Shown piece by piece: positions 16,223 through 24,517 of a stretch of DNA of 41,663 nucleotides; position 1 is the first letter of the stretch; every line of letters starts with the position of its first letter. The position numbers were made by a program, and so were the translations under genes. The stretch is from Deltaproteobacteria bacterium (lineage in GTDB: Bacteria; Desulfobacterota; Syntrophia; Syntrophales; UBA6807): the NCBI GenBank assembly GCA_011056835.1, contig DSDU01000004.1, positions 1 through 41,663 of the forward strand, read 5' to 3'. The notes beneath the pieces are model-generated. The model was not told the DNA's origin. It was given only the letters and a program-made list of their open reading frames with translations, and did not search any database.

Positions 16223-17199
16223 AGGTTACGGCAATCGGTCTTTTATCCGGCGGCCTTGACGGCATCCTTGCCGTCAAGGTCGTTCAGGAACAGGGGGTAC
16301 ATGTTGAAGGTGTAACGTTCGAGACACCTTTTTTTAATGCCGAAAAGGCTCGATCGGCTGCACGGCATATCGGTCTTTCTCTGACAGTCGTGGACATTAC
16401 AGACGAGCATCTTGTCATGCTTCAAAATCCCAGGTACGGTTATGGGAAGAATATGAACCCCTGTATCGACTGTCATGCCATGATGCTTCGAGTTGCGGGT
16501 CGCAGAATGGTAGAGACGGGAGCCGACTTCATCCTTACCGGTGAGGTACTTGGCCAGCGGCCTATGTCACAGACCAGACAGTCGCTCCACATCGTTGCCA
16601 AGAACTCGGGCTTTGAGGGATATATCCTGCGCCCGCTGAGCGCACGGCTCCTTTCTGAAACCATTCCCGAGCAGGAGGGGAAGGTCGATAGAAATCGACT
16701 CCTTGATATTCAGGGAAGAAGCAGAAAACGCCAACTTGAAATGGCGCGTCACTATAACATCACCAGTTATACCACCCCCGCCGGCGGATGTCTGCTCACG
16801 GATCCCTTGTTTTCAAAGCGTCTCAGGGACTTGTTTGACCATCAGACGGATACGACGGTCAGGGATATAGAGCTTCTCAAGCACGGAAGGCACCTTAGGT
16901 TGAGCAACACGGTAAAAATAATTGTCGGCCGTCACAAAGGTGACAATTGCGCGATACAGGACCTGGTCCGGGAACATGATATTGTCATCAAAATGAAGGA
17001 TTATCCGGGACCGCTCGTTCTCATAGTGAACGGCTGTGATGAAGAAGCGCTCTTGACCGCCGCTTCGATATGCGCTTTATACAGCGATGCGCCGGACGAC
17101 CGTGAAGTCATGGCAAACTGTCATCATCCAAACGGTTCCTTCACGTCAGTGTCAATCGTGGCTGCTCGAAAAGAAGACGTCCGGTCGCTTATGATCTGA
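16219..17199 (+). CDS. PP-loop ATPase with NFACT-R-like domain (tRNA-thiolation type)
   Basis: A 326-residue protein with an N-terminal PP-loop adenylation motif SGGLDG (residues 10-15), as in MnmA/ThiI tRNA thiolases, a CxxC pair in NPCIDCHAMM, and a conserved Cys in TPAGGCLLTDP. The C-terminal part (LKHGRHLRLSNTVKIIVGRHKGDN) resembles the NFACT-R/DUF814 RNA-binding domain. Together these suggest an enzyme that activates a tRNA nucleotide for sulfur insertion; the target is unknown and this group is often annotated only as a thiouridylase-like protein. The likely start is TTG at 16219, overlapping the LysM stop by 4 bases. Confidence 0.82.
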   Translation: MKVTAIGLLSGGLDGILAVKVVQEQGVHVEGVTFETPFFNAEKARSAARHIGLSLTVVDITDEHLVMLQNPRYGYGKNMNPCIDCHAMMLRVAGRRMVETGADFILTGEVLGQRPMSQTRQSLHIVAKNSGFEGYILRPLSARLLSETIPEQEGKVDRNRLLDIQGRSRKRQLEMARHYNITSYTTPAGGCLLTDPLFSKRLRDLFDHQTDTTVRDIELLKHGRHLRLSNTVKIIVGRHKGDNCAIQDLVREHDIVIKMKDYPGPLVLIVNGCDEEALLTAASICALYSDAPDDREVMANCHHPNGSFTSVSIVAARKEDVRSLMI

Positions 17200-17383
17200 C
17201 GACTATTACTGCTTTAAAGCCTCTACGTTTCAGGTTCCCGGGGAAAGGCCCCATGCCAATAGCAAGTAAATCCGAACCTATCGGGACGGGACAAACGGGC
17301 GTTTTTCAACAGCCTCATTTTGTGCCTTTTTCAACGGCCTGTTAACGGGACGACTTTGCAGGTTGCCGCACGATGGGAATTCA

Positions 17384-17671
17384 TCAGTCATCAGTGCAGA
17401 CGAGTTCATCAAATTCGGCCACTTCCACAACGGGTGACGTTGAGAAGGAAATGCCCGTTAATTTCTGAAGTGCCACAGAAGTTTTCAACACCTGTTCCAG
17501 ACTCGGGAAGTCGACAATAATGACCAGATCGAATTGACCGAGAAGCGTATACATGGACTGCAGCTCGCCCCCGTTTTGTTTGATCAGGGCAATGACCTTA
17601 TCCGTCCGGGAAGCGCTGATTCCGGAGAGCGCTTCGTGAGAGTATTTTCCAAACATGAAAAAACGAGTCAT
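17384..17671 (-). CDS. GYD-domain protein
   Basis: A 95-residue single-domain protein of the GYD family (dimeric alpha-beta, ferredoxin-like fold), recognised from FMFGKYSHEALSGISASRTDK, GGELQSMYTLLGQFDLVIIVDFP and LTGISFSTSPVVEVAEFDEL. The biochemical role of the family is unknown. The start follows GGGAGG. It has its own promoter and sits between the PP-loop gene (opposite strand) and the DUF4301 gene. Confidence 0.9.
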   Translation of the reverse strand: MTRFFMFGKYSHEALSGISASRTDKVIALIKQNGGELQSMYTLLGQFDLVIIVDFPSLEQVLKTSVALQKLTGISFSTSPVVEVAEFDELVCTDD

Positions 17672-17709
17672 AATGGTTTACCTCCCTTCCTGTATTCTTT
17701 GTTGCTTGT

Positions 17710-17738
17710 ATGGTAAAGCATCAGCTCCGCCCGGTCAA
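17710..17738 (-). promoter_or_regulatory. Possible promoter of the GYD gene
   Basis: Minus-strand TTGACC (17738-17733), 17-base spacer, TACCAT (17715-17710), about 39 bases before the start codon. Confidence 0.45.
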
Positions 17739-17796
17739 TGGAAATCATGGCATGATGAGCACAGCCGATCCCGGACGATGAGCCCCGACCAATGAA

Positions 17797-19326
17797 TCAC
17801 ATTTCACGATGTTCTGTCCTCAGGAGGTCGCGAACAGTTTTAACCGGATTGAATGTCATGATCGGAACTTCCACAAAAACAGTATTCCAGGCTGCCATCG
17901 CACCGTTCCAGAGACCGGGGTGTTCAAGGGCTTTCAGCTGTCTGCCTTCAAAGGACTTTTCAGAAATGAAGAATGCCGATCTGTCGACGAACGCCTCAAG
18001 ATCGTATTTTGCTCCACGATGATCTTTAACACCGCATACGATGTCAACAGGGTTGAAATGCGTCGATGAGGACCAGATACTCCGCTGCTCTTCCGATGCC
18101 ATGTCGACTTGTGCCTGTTCAATAATTTGAAGCGAAGGTGTTCCGTTTTTGATGACCCAGAATGGACCTCCTCCCGGTTCTCCCTCGTTCTTCACCATGC
18201 CGCAGACCCGAACAGGCCTGTTCAATATATCAATAAGAGCTTGAATCTTCCGGGTATGGGGGAAATCTTCAAACTTCGAAGGAAGAGTGACTGATAGTGT
18301 ATCCCGGCAGAACGATCCGATATCGGTGATAGTTTTGTCGCTCACGTTATCTTTCTCAAGATCACGGATGTGCGAGTGTATCCGGTCCTGGAGCAATACC
18401 AGATATCCGCCGAGAACCTTTTTAAAAAGAATGGTGTCAGGCTTCAGCCGATCAGGAACTATATTGTCGATATTCTTAACAAATATAATATCGTGATTGA
18501 TGGTATTGAGGTTTTTCAAGAGAGCTCCGTGACCTCCAGGCCTGAAGATGAGCTTGCCCGCTTCGTCTCTGAACAGCTGATTCGCCGTATCAACGGCTAT
18601 GGTATCCGTCGACGAAAGCTGCAGAGAAACCATGATATCATACCGTGTATCATATCGAAATTCATAGAGCTTGACTACATCGGTAATATGCTTTTCAACA
18701 TCGGACTGATGTTCCGATGATATGGTGAAGTGGATACGACAGTTCCTGTTCGAATCTCTGATATAACCGACTGCTTCAACAAGATGTTCTTCCAGTGCGG
18801 TGCGGGAATATTCCCCGTATGAGTGAAATTTGAGAACAGCTTTGGGAAGATGGCCGTAATTAAGCCCTTCCGCTGTAAGAATGTGATCCAGAATCGTGGT
18901 GAAATCATCGTTTTCACTAAGTGATGCAATGTCAAGCCCCTTCCGTGACAAGACCTTTTTGAGGTCATTGTAAAATGGGTAATTCGGCAAGTCGTCTGCA
19001 ATCATCTGAGCGTCATGACTTTCATTGAAGTCTTCCATGTCTCTGAATTCAAACCAATCTTTGAACATTCGACTTGCAGCTCCCGACGCGGGTACAAATT
19101 TCATCATCTTTCCCTGCCTCGCCGCCTCATCATGGGCTTCAATATATATGTGTCTTTGATCGGCGGGAATAGTTACAATTCCGTCATCCATGGTGCATGG
19201 CCTGTCAAGTCGCATCGGTTGAAAACCTCTCCTGAAAATGTCGAGTTGATGCATTACGGCATCAACAGACAATCCTTTCCGCGTGATCATGTCAACATCC
19301 TGAGGGGTCATTATTGTGTGAGTCAT
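17797..19326 (-). CDS. DUF4301 family protein
   Basis: A 509-residue cytoplasmic protein matching the DUF4301 family by its start (MTPQDVDMITRKGLSVDAV, MHQLDIFRRGF) and KFVPASGAASRMFKDWFEF, which resembles a nucleotide-sugar-pyrophosphorylase-like phosphate-binding turn. Conserved-looking segments include FRPGGHGALLKNLN and GEPGGGPFW. The family's function is not established. The ATG at 19326 follows GGGAGG with a 6-base gap; an in-frame TTG two codons earlier is less likely. It is transcribed divergently from the pilT operon, whose promoter lies about 70 bases upstream. Confidence 0.85.
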   Translation of the reverse strand: MTHTIMTPQDVDMITRKGLSVDAVMHQLDIFRRGFQPMRLDRPCTMDDGIVTIPADQRHIYIEAHDEAARQGKMMKFVPASGAASRMFKDWFEFRDMEDFNESHDAQMIADDLPNYPFYNDLKKVLSRKGLDIASLSENDDFTTILDHILTAEGLNYGHLPKAVLKFHSYGEYSRTALEEHLVEAVGYIRDSNRNCRIHFTISSEHQSDVEKHITDVVKLYEFRYDTRYDIMVSLQLSSTDTIAVDTANQLFRDEAGKLIFRPGGHGALLKNLNTINHDIIFVKNIDNIVPDRLKPDTILFKKVLGGYLVLLQDRIHSHIRDLEKDNVSDKTITDIGSFCRDTLSVTLPSKFEDFPHTRKIQALIDILNRPVRVCGMVKNEGEPGGGPFWVIKNGTPSLQIIEQAQVDMASEEQRSIWSSSTHFNPVDIVCGVKDHRGAKYDLEAFVDRSAFFISEKSFEGRQLKALEHPGLWNGAMAAWNTVFVEVPIMTFNPVKTVRDLLRTEHREM

Positions 19327-19392
19327 GGTCAACCTCCCTTAAATCGGTGTGTAATATCCATGTTTAGGTCGACTGAAAACCACTTCTTAGTC

Positions 19393-19422
19393 TTGACAAT
19401 ATTCCTTTTTTGTTCCTATACT
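19393..19422 (+). promoter_or_regulatory. Sigma-70-type promoter of the pilT operon
   Basis: TTGACA (19393-19398), an 18-base spacer and TATACT (19417-19422). It predicts a leader of about 105 bases before pilT. Confidence 0.6.
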
Positions 19423-19536
19423 TCCCGCCGTGGTCGTTGTGCAGGTCGTATATGTATCACCTGTTTTTTTTCATTGCAGTCGCTGATCGACAACCGCGAT
19501 AACGAAAATAATTCAGGAGAAAAGGAGATTTTCAGT

Positions 19537-20619
19537 ATGGCAAAAATAGACGCCTTTTTCAAGCTCATGCATGAGCAGGGTGCTTCAGATCTTCATCTCG
19601 TGTCCGGTCAGCAGCCGGTCATACGTATCAGGGGCGACATGGAACGGGTAAAATATCATATCCTGGACAATGATGAGTTGAAGGCAATGCTCTATGAAAT
19701 TACTCCGGAACATAAAGTCAAACAATTCGAAGAAACGGGAGATGTCGACTTTGCGTATGAAGTTCCAAACCTCGCCCGGTACCGGGCAAACTTCTTTCAA
19801 CAAAAATATGGCGTTGCTGCAGTCTTCCGTGAGATTCCCAGCACGATTATGACGGCCCAGCAGCTTGGCCTTCCTCCGGTCATCACCAAATTGGCGAGTC
19901 TGCCGCGAGGGCTCATCCTGGTGACGGGTCCGACAGGCAGTGGAAAATCTACGACCCTGGCTGCTATCGTCGACGAGGCGAATCGGACCCGTAAGGATCA
20001 TATTATTACCATAGAGGATCCCATCGAATTCGTACACGAGAGCAAAAGCTGTATTATCAATCACCGGGAGGTGGGTTTCCATACGAAATCTTTTTCAACG
20101 GCGCTTCGCGGTGCACTCCGTGAAGATCCCGACATTATTCTGGTCGGGGAATTGAGGGACCTTGAAACGATATCGCTGGCGGTGGAGGCGGCATCGACGG
20201 GACATCTCGTTTTCGGAACTCTGCATACCACCAGTGCCTCGAAAACGCTGGACCGCGTCATCGAGGTATTTCCGGCGAGTGAACAGATGCAGATTCGTTC
20301 GACGCTTGCTGATGGAATCAGAGCAGTAATTTCACAGGTGCTGTTCAAACGTATTGATAAGCCCGGACGTTGTGTGGCCCTCGAGATACTCATAGCTACC
20401 CCGGCGGTTCGAAACCTGATCCGTGAGGCGAAAACATATCAGATCCCCTCTATCATGCAGACGGGGCGGAAGTTTGGTATGCAAATGCTTGACGACGCCA
20501 TTATGGATCTGCTTAACAGAGGATGGATCGGCGCCGAAGAAGCGTATACCAAGGCGAACGATAAAACAAAGTTCAGGCCGTTCCTGCGGACGCCGCCGGC
20601 TGATTTTACGGAAGTGTAG
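19537..20619 (+). CDS. pilT: PilT twitching-motility ATPase
   Basis: Hexameric retraction ATPase of type IV pili (360 aa, normal length). Walker A GPTGSGKS at 131-138, Walker B/Asp box IILVGELRDLETI, His box GTLHTTSASKT, and the PilT-specific AVRNLIREAKTYQIPSIMQTG near the C-terminus, required for retraction in characterised PilTs. The frame is open far upstream, but the ATG at 19537, behind AAAGGAG, gives the standard start MAKIDAFFKLMHEQGASDLHL. It is first in an operon with a second PilT-like ATPase and a receiver-like protein. Confidence 0.95.
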   Translation: MAKIDAFFKLMHEQGASDLHLVSGQQPVIRIRGDMERVKYHILDNDELKAMLYEITPEHKVKQFEETGDVDFAYEVPNLARYRANFFQQKYGVAAVFREIPSTIMTAQQLGLPPVITKLASLPRGLILVTGPTGSGKSTTLAAIVDEANRTRKDHIITIEDPIEFVHESKSCIINHREVGFHTKSFSTALRGALREDPDIILVGELRDLETISLAVEAASTGHLVFGTLHTTSASKTLDRVIEVFPASEQMQIRSTLADGIRAVISQVLFKRIDKPGRCVALEILIATPAVRNLIREAKTYQIPSIMQTGRKFGMQMLDDAIMDLLNRGWIGAEEAYTKANDKTKFRPFLRTPPADFTEV

Positions 20620-20661
20620 TCATTATCTGAGATGCATGTATGTCAAAGCTGAGGAGGATAT

Positions 20662-21834
20662 ATGAGAAAACAGGAAATTGATTACATTTTGGGGAAGATG
20701 CTTGATTCCCATGATAATGTCTCCGACCTGAATATTACCGTGGGCAAACCGTTTCAGGTCGAATCGTCGGGTCAGCTTTTAACGGTTCTCAGTCCGCCGT
20801 TTTCCGAATTGACACCGTTTCAGACGGAAATCCTGGCGTTGAATCTTATCAACCAGGACCGTCGGCTTACGGAGATTCTTGTCAGAGAGGGATCGTGCGA
20901 TGCTTCGTATGAACTGCCGGGCAAAGCCCGCTTCAGGGCAAATATATTTTCCCAGCGTGGAAATTACTCGGCGGTATTACGAAAGCTGGAGACGCAGATA
21001 CCGACAATCGACCAGATGAGTCTGCCGAAGGTGTTTCATAAAATGGCCGGGGAGTTAAACGGAATTATACTCATAACAGGCGCTACGGGCAGTGGAAAAA
21101 CGACATCGCTGGCGACGATCCTTAATGAGATCAACGAGACCCGGTCCGTTCATATTATTACATTGGAGGACCCCGTAGAGTTTCAACATCCCCACAAAAA
21201 AGCGACATTTAATCAGCGTGAACTCGGCCATGATTTCGATACGTTTGCCAACGGTCTCCGTGCCGCTCTGCGGCAGGCGCCGAAAGTGATTCTTGTCGGC
21301 GAAATGAGAGATCGGGAATCGGTGGAGATAGCCATGTCCGCAGCAGAAACAGGACATCTCGTTCTGAGTACGCTCCATACCGTCGATGCTGGTTCGACAA
21401 TAAACAGAATTATCGGAATGTTTGCTTCAGAAGAGGAAAATCAGATCCGTGTACGATTATCGGATACGATACGGTGGATTGTCTGCCAGAGGCTGCTGCC
21501 GAAGGTTGGAGGGGGAAGAGTAGCGGCATTTGAGGTCATGCAGGCGAACCTGAGGGTCCGGGATACTATTTTGCATGGTGAATCCGAGGGAAAGACGTTT
21601 CGGGAGATAATTGAGGGAGGGGCGGCCTTCGGGATGACCACGTTCGATAACGACATCGTCGGTTTATATGAAAAGGGCTTGATAACGGAGGAAACGGCGC
21701 TGTCATATGCAACGACACGGGGCGTTGTCGGACGCGGCATTGATCGACTGAAATCTTCCCGTGGAGAAGCGACGACGGAAATCGAGGATCTGCAGGTCGA
21801 TCAAGACTATGGTAAACCGAGAAGAAATCTATAG
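20662..21834 (+). CDS. PilT-like ATPase, second copy (PilU/PilT2 type)
   Basis: Secretion-ATPase-family protein of 390 residues, diverged from the preceding PilT. Walker A GATGSGKT at 140-147, Asp box VILVGEMRDRESVE, and His box STLHTVDAGSTI are intact, so ATPase activity is expected. It lacks the AxRNLIRE-type C-terminal motif in the form seen in the first copy (here NLRVRDTILHGES) and has a ~25-residue charged extension. The start follows GAGGAGG. PilU-like accessory retraction motors have this relation to PilT. It is followed by the receiver-like gene with a 20-base gap. Confidence 0.9.
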   Translation: MRKQEIDYILGKMLDSHDNVSDLNITVGKPFQVESSGQLLTVLSPPFSELTPFQTEILALNLINQDRRLTEILVREGSCDASYELPGKARFRANIFSQRGNYSAVLRKLETQIPTIDQMSLPKVFHKMAGELNGIILITGATGSGKTTSLATILNEINETRSVHIITLEDPVEFQHPHKKATFNQRELGHDFDTFANGLRAALRQAPKVILVGEMRDRESVEIAMSAAETGHLVLSTLHTVDAGSTINRIIGMFASEEENQIRVRLSDTIRWIVCQRLLPKVGGGRVAAFEVMQANLRVRDTILHGESEGKTFREIIEGGAAFGMTTFDNDIVGLYEKGLITEETALSYATTRGVVGRGIDRLKSSRGEATTEIEDLQVDQDYGKPRRNL

Positions 21835-21854
21835 TGGATAAGGAGATTATAGCA

Positions 21855-22370
21855 ATGGCAGAGGAAAAAGGAATCCTCCAGGAAGTTGCATCAGCGTCAT
21901 ACAGCCCGAAAGACATTCCGTTTGATTTTGTCGGAGAGGAGAACAAGACGGCAATTGTCTGCGAGAGCGATCAGGAAATCCGGAACAGAATTGTCGATGG
22001 GCTGAATCAGGACGGCTACTTTATAACAGAGCCGGCTTCCACCCGGGATGCCCTCAAGTCTATGCGTTTTCATGTCTATCAAGTTATTGCTGTCAACGAA
22101 AATTACGAAACGGACAACCCCAATAATAATATCATCCTCGAATATCTTAACCGTCTTCCCATCAGTGTGCGGCGAAATATCTTTGTTGTCATGATAACAA
22201 ATCGTTTCAGAACGATGGATAATATGGCCGCATTTAACAGAAGCGTCAACATGATCGTCAATATAAAGAACATTGATGAATTCGGGGCGATTCTGAAACG
22301 GGGTATTGCACGGAATGATGAGTTTTATCATGTCTTCAAGGATATAATGAGAAAACTCGGCAGGATATAG
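21855..22370 (+). CDS. Degenerate receiver-domain protein of the pilT operon
   Basis: A 171-residue protein whose centre looks like a response-regulator receiver (TAIVCESDQEIRNRIVDGL, then FITEPASTRDALKSM). The beta-3 strand reads YQVIAVNENY, with no Asp at the usual phosphorylation site, and no output domain follows, so it is probably a phosphorylation-independent pseudo-receiver. It may regulate or tether the PilT motors. The frame opens with GTG at 21834 overlapping the previous gene, but the ATG at 21855 is preferred because AAGGAG lies 9 bases before it. Confidence 0.75.
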   Translation: MAEEKGILQEVASASYSPKDIPFDFVGEENKTAIVCESDQEIRNRIVDGLNQDGYFITEPASTRDALKSMRFHVYQVIAVNENYETDNPNNNIILEYLNRLPISVRRNIFVVMITNRFRTMDNMAAFNRSVNMIVNIKNIDEFGAILKRGIARNDEFYHVFKDIMRKLGRI

Positions 22371-22538
22371 GATGAATGCGGCTGTCGGCAGACGCCGACC
22401 ACCGCACGATTTTGATCATACCACGACAGGAATGACGAGACGAAAAAAGCCGACATAAAGCGATACGGAGTCCAATGTCGACGCTTTTCCACAACAGAGT
22501 CTGTGCTTCGCAGCGCATGACCTCCTGACTGCTTACAC

Positions 22539-23159
22539 TTACTTCGTTTTTGATGCCTTCAAATATCCCTTTGCCAGGTTTGTATTCACATGGATGACGC
22601 CCTTGTTAAGGTTCTTGAAGGGATAATCGTCGCTTATTGCCGGCAATCTGTCCGCATCAGCCTGTGACGCAATGACCGAGCCTGCCGGGACATACCGATT
22701 GTCCGGTATGGCGACGCCCATGAGGATAACACCGGGTTCCACAACACAGCGACTGCCCACCGAAGATTTGAACACAAGTGTCTTCATGCCGACAAACGTG
22801 TCGTCGCCGACGACCGCCGGACCGTGTATCTGAACCTGGTGAGCCAGAGATACACGCTTTCCCACATAGACGGCATACTTCTTCCCATTGACTTCATAGA
22901 GGTTCGACTCGATCGGTTTCCCGTGCTCTTCAGTTTCCAAGGCATGGATAATGACGCCATCCTGAACGTTCGAGTCATCGCCCACGTATAACGGTTGCCC
23001 TTCATCGCCGCGGACACATGCCGTGGGGGATACCATGATGTTTTTCCCCAGAATCACATTACCGATCACAGCCGCCAGGGGATGTATGTACGTGCTGGGA
23101 TCGATAAGCGGTTCCGATACGGTTGAACTGAAATCAGTGAGCACATTCTTTTCAATCAT
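22539..23159 (-). CDS. Gamma-class carbonic anhydrase (Cam-like)
   Basis: Left-handed beta-helix hydratase interconverting CO2 and bicarbonate, 206 residues, trimeric in the family. Metal-ligand histidines: His72 in VIIHALET and His107/His112 in SLAHQVQIHGP. It keeps the features of the active Cam subclass from Methanosarcina: the DEGQP loop with the catalytic-type Glu, and the ETEEHGKPIE acidic loop; the shorter CamH type lacks that loop. The N-terminus shows no clear signal peptide, unlike Cam. A strong site AAGGAGG precedes the ATG, 51 bases after coaE. It could serve CO2/bicarbonate supply for carboxylation. Confidence 0.88.
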   Translation of the reverse strand: MIEKNVLTDFSSTVSEPLIDPSTYIHPLAAVIGNVILGKNIMVSPTACVRGDEGQPLYVGDDSNVQDGVIIHALETEEHGKPIESNLYEVNGKKYAVYVGKRVSLAHQVQIHGPAVVGDDTFVGMKTLVFKSSVGSRCVVEPGVILMGVAIPDNRYVPAGSVIASQADADRLPAISDDYPFKNLNKGVIHVNTNLAKGYLKASKTK

Positions 23160-23210
23160 TTTTTTTCCTCCTTATCAATACAGAGAGCGGTCGTGAGACG
23201 GGAACGACAA

Positions 23211-23846
23211 TCAGGAAAACAACCGGCCCCGTCTTCCGACTTCTTTTTCTTTTTCAACGAGTTGCTTCCAGATCTCCTCAACGGCCTTTTTTGTTTGACT
23301 GAGGGTTCCTTCATTGTTGACGACGAGATCCGCGTGGGCGATCTTCTCATCGATCGGCATCTGGGCCTTCAATCGTTCCTCCGCCTGAGCACGGCTGAAG
23401 TTGTTCCGCTTCATGACCCGCTTGATCTGCTCTTCCGGCGATATGTAGACAAGAATAATCAGATCGAACAGTGACTGAAGCCCCACTTCCAGAAGCAGCG
23501 GTACATCAGAAATCACAATGGCCCGTCCGTCTTTCATTTGGATTGCATCCATCCGGCGTTTCCATTCGTCGATAACGGCGGGATGAACGATGCCGTTCAG
23601 GATATTCAGTTTTCCGGCATGACGAAAAACAATGTTTCCCAGCTTCTCGCGGTTTATCGTTTTATCGTTGTTGAGGATTTGCGAGCCGAAGGTGTTGACG
23701 ATTTCAGTCCATGCCACGCCGTTCGGTTCTTCTACGAAATGGGCAAGTGCGTCAAAGTCGATGATGTATGCCCCGTGTTCGAGAAAGAACCTGTCTACCG
23801 TCGATTTACCGCTTCCTATCCCGCCTGTCAATCCGATGTTCAGCAT
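23211..23846 (-). CDS. coaE: Dephospho-CoA kinase
   Basis: Last step of coenzyme A synthesis: ATP-dependent 3'-phosphorylation of dephospho-CoA. P-loop GGIGSGKS at residues 8-15, DFDALAHFVEEPNG, IVHPAVIDEWKRR, VISDVPLLLEVGL and the lid region FSRAQAEERLKAQMP are all typical. 211 residues, slightly longer than the ~200 average. No clear ribosome site is visible before the ATG. It precedes the carbonic anhydrase gene on the same strand and probably shares its transcript. Confidence 0.95.
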   Translation of the reverse strand: MLNIGLTGGIGSGKSTVDRFFLEHGAYIIDFDALAHFVEEPNGVAWTEIVNTFGSQILNNDKTINREKLGNIVFRHAGKLNILNGIVHPAVIDEWKRRMDAIQMKDGRAIVISDVPLLLEVGLQSLFDLIILVYISPEEQIKRVMKRNNFSRAQAEERLKAQMPIDEKIAHADLVVNNEGTLSQTKKAVEEIWKQLVEKEKEVGRRGRLFS

Positions 23847-23903
23847 GCGCCGTTAGTATCATATGAAAGATTTTCGATCAACTGAAAATGATCGGACTTG
23901 ACA

Positions 23904-23933
23904 TTGACGAAACAGTGAATATTTGAATATAAA
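23904..23933 (+). promoter_or_regulatory. Possible promoter for the 24109 gene
   Basis: TTGACG (23904-23909), 18-base spacer, TATAAA (23928-23933). It would give a long leader of about 170 bases that holds a small hairpin TACATC-CCT-GATGTA at about 24075-24090. Confidence 0.35.
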
Positions 23934-24108
23934 ATAAGCAGTTCCTTAAAAATGTTTTCTGCGTGAGTGATAAGGGGATGTAATCAAAATATGATGCTCA
24001 CGGAACAACGCGAACAATGGAATATTCGGAACGGTTTTTGATCGTACGAATCTTCCAGGATGCGGCCGCAGTAATACATCCCTGATGTAACAAAAAGGCG
24101 AGGTGGAT

Positions 24109-24441
24109 ATGACCATTGACACGTTATTGAAAAATGCTGAGAAGTTTGAACTGGATACCTATAAGAAGCCGCCCGATTTCCTTGAACGCCATGTATCGTT
24201 CACCGGTATGCCGGAAAAGCATCCCTATGACCCGGGAAAAATAATTCTGATAGCCGATCCACTGAGTACAAACGTATCATACTATGAATTCGATATCACG
24301 GATATCGAGGGTGCGGAAGAATTGCCCAACCTGGGTACTATCGACGGCAAGTCGGTCAGGATTATTCGTATATGGGTCCGGCGGGGAAGCATCGGCATAC
24401 GTTCAACGCCCTTCGTGGTGGAAGACACGGTAAAGCGTTAA
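24109..24441 (+). CDS. Conserved small hypothetical protein
   Basis: A 110-residue soluble protein that I cannot assign to a family. It begins MTIDTLLKNAEKFELDTYKKPP and has an alternating beta-like middle (KIILIADPLSTNVSYYEFD) and a basic C-terminus (IIRIWVRRGSIGIRSTPF). The ATG at 24109 is chosen over the in-frame GTG at 24103 because GAGG precedes it. It stands alone between coaE and rfbB. An inverted repeat AAGCGTT/AACGCTT spans its stop codon but has no T-run. Confidence 0.65.
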   Translation: MTIDTLLKNAEKFELDTYKKPPDFLERHVSFTGMPEKHPYDPGKIILIADPLSTNVSYYEFDITDIEGAEELPNLGTIDGKSVRIIRIWVRRGSIGIRSTPFVVEDTVKR

Positions 24442-24517
24442 AAACGCTTAATGACAAATGAAGAAGAACATTCTCCGGTAGTCTGCTTTTGATGTTTGGA
24501 TTTTGTGACGGGAATAT

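Noticed and set aside
17200-17383. Possible terminator or repeat after the PP-loop gene (two 'tttttcaac-gcc' copies, ggttc/gaacc arms)
   Set aside because: The copies are short and the arms are widely spaced, with no T-run; not enough to call a terminator or mobile element.
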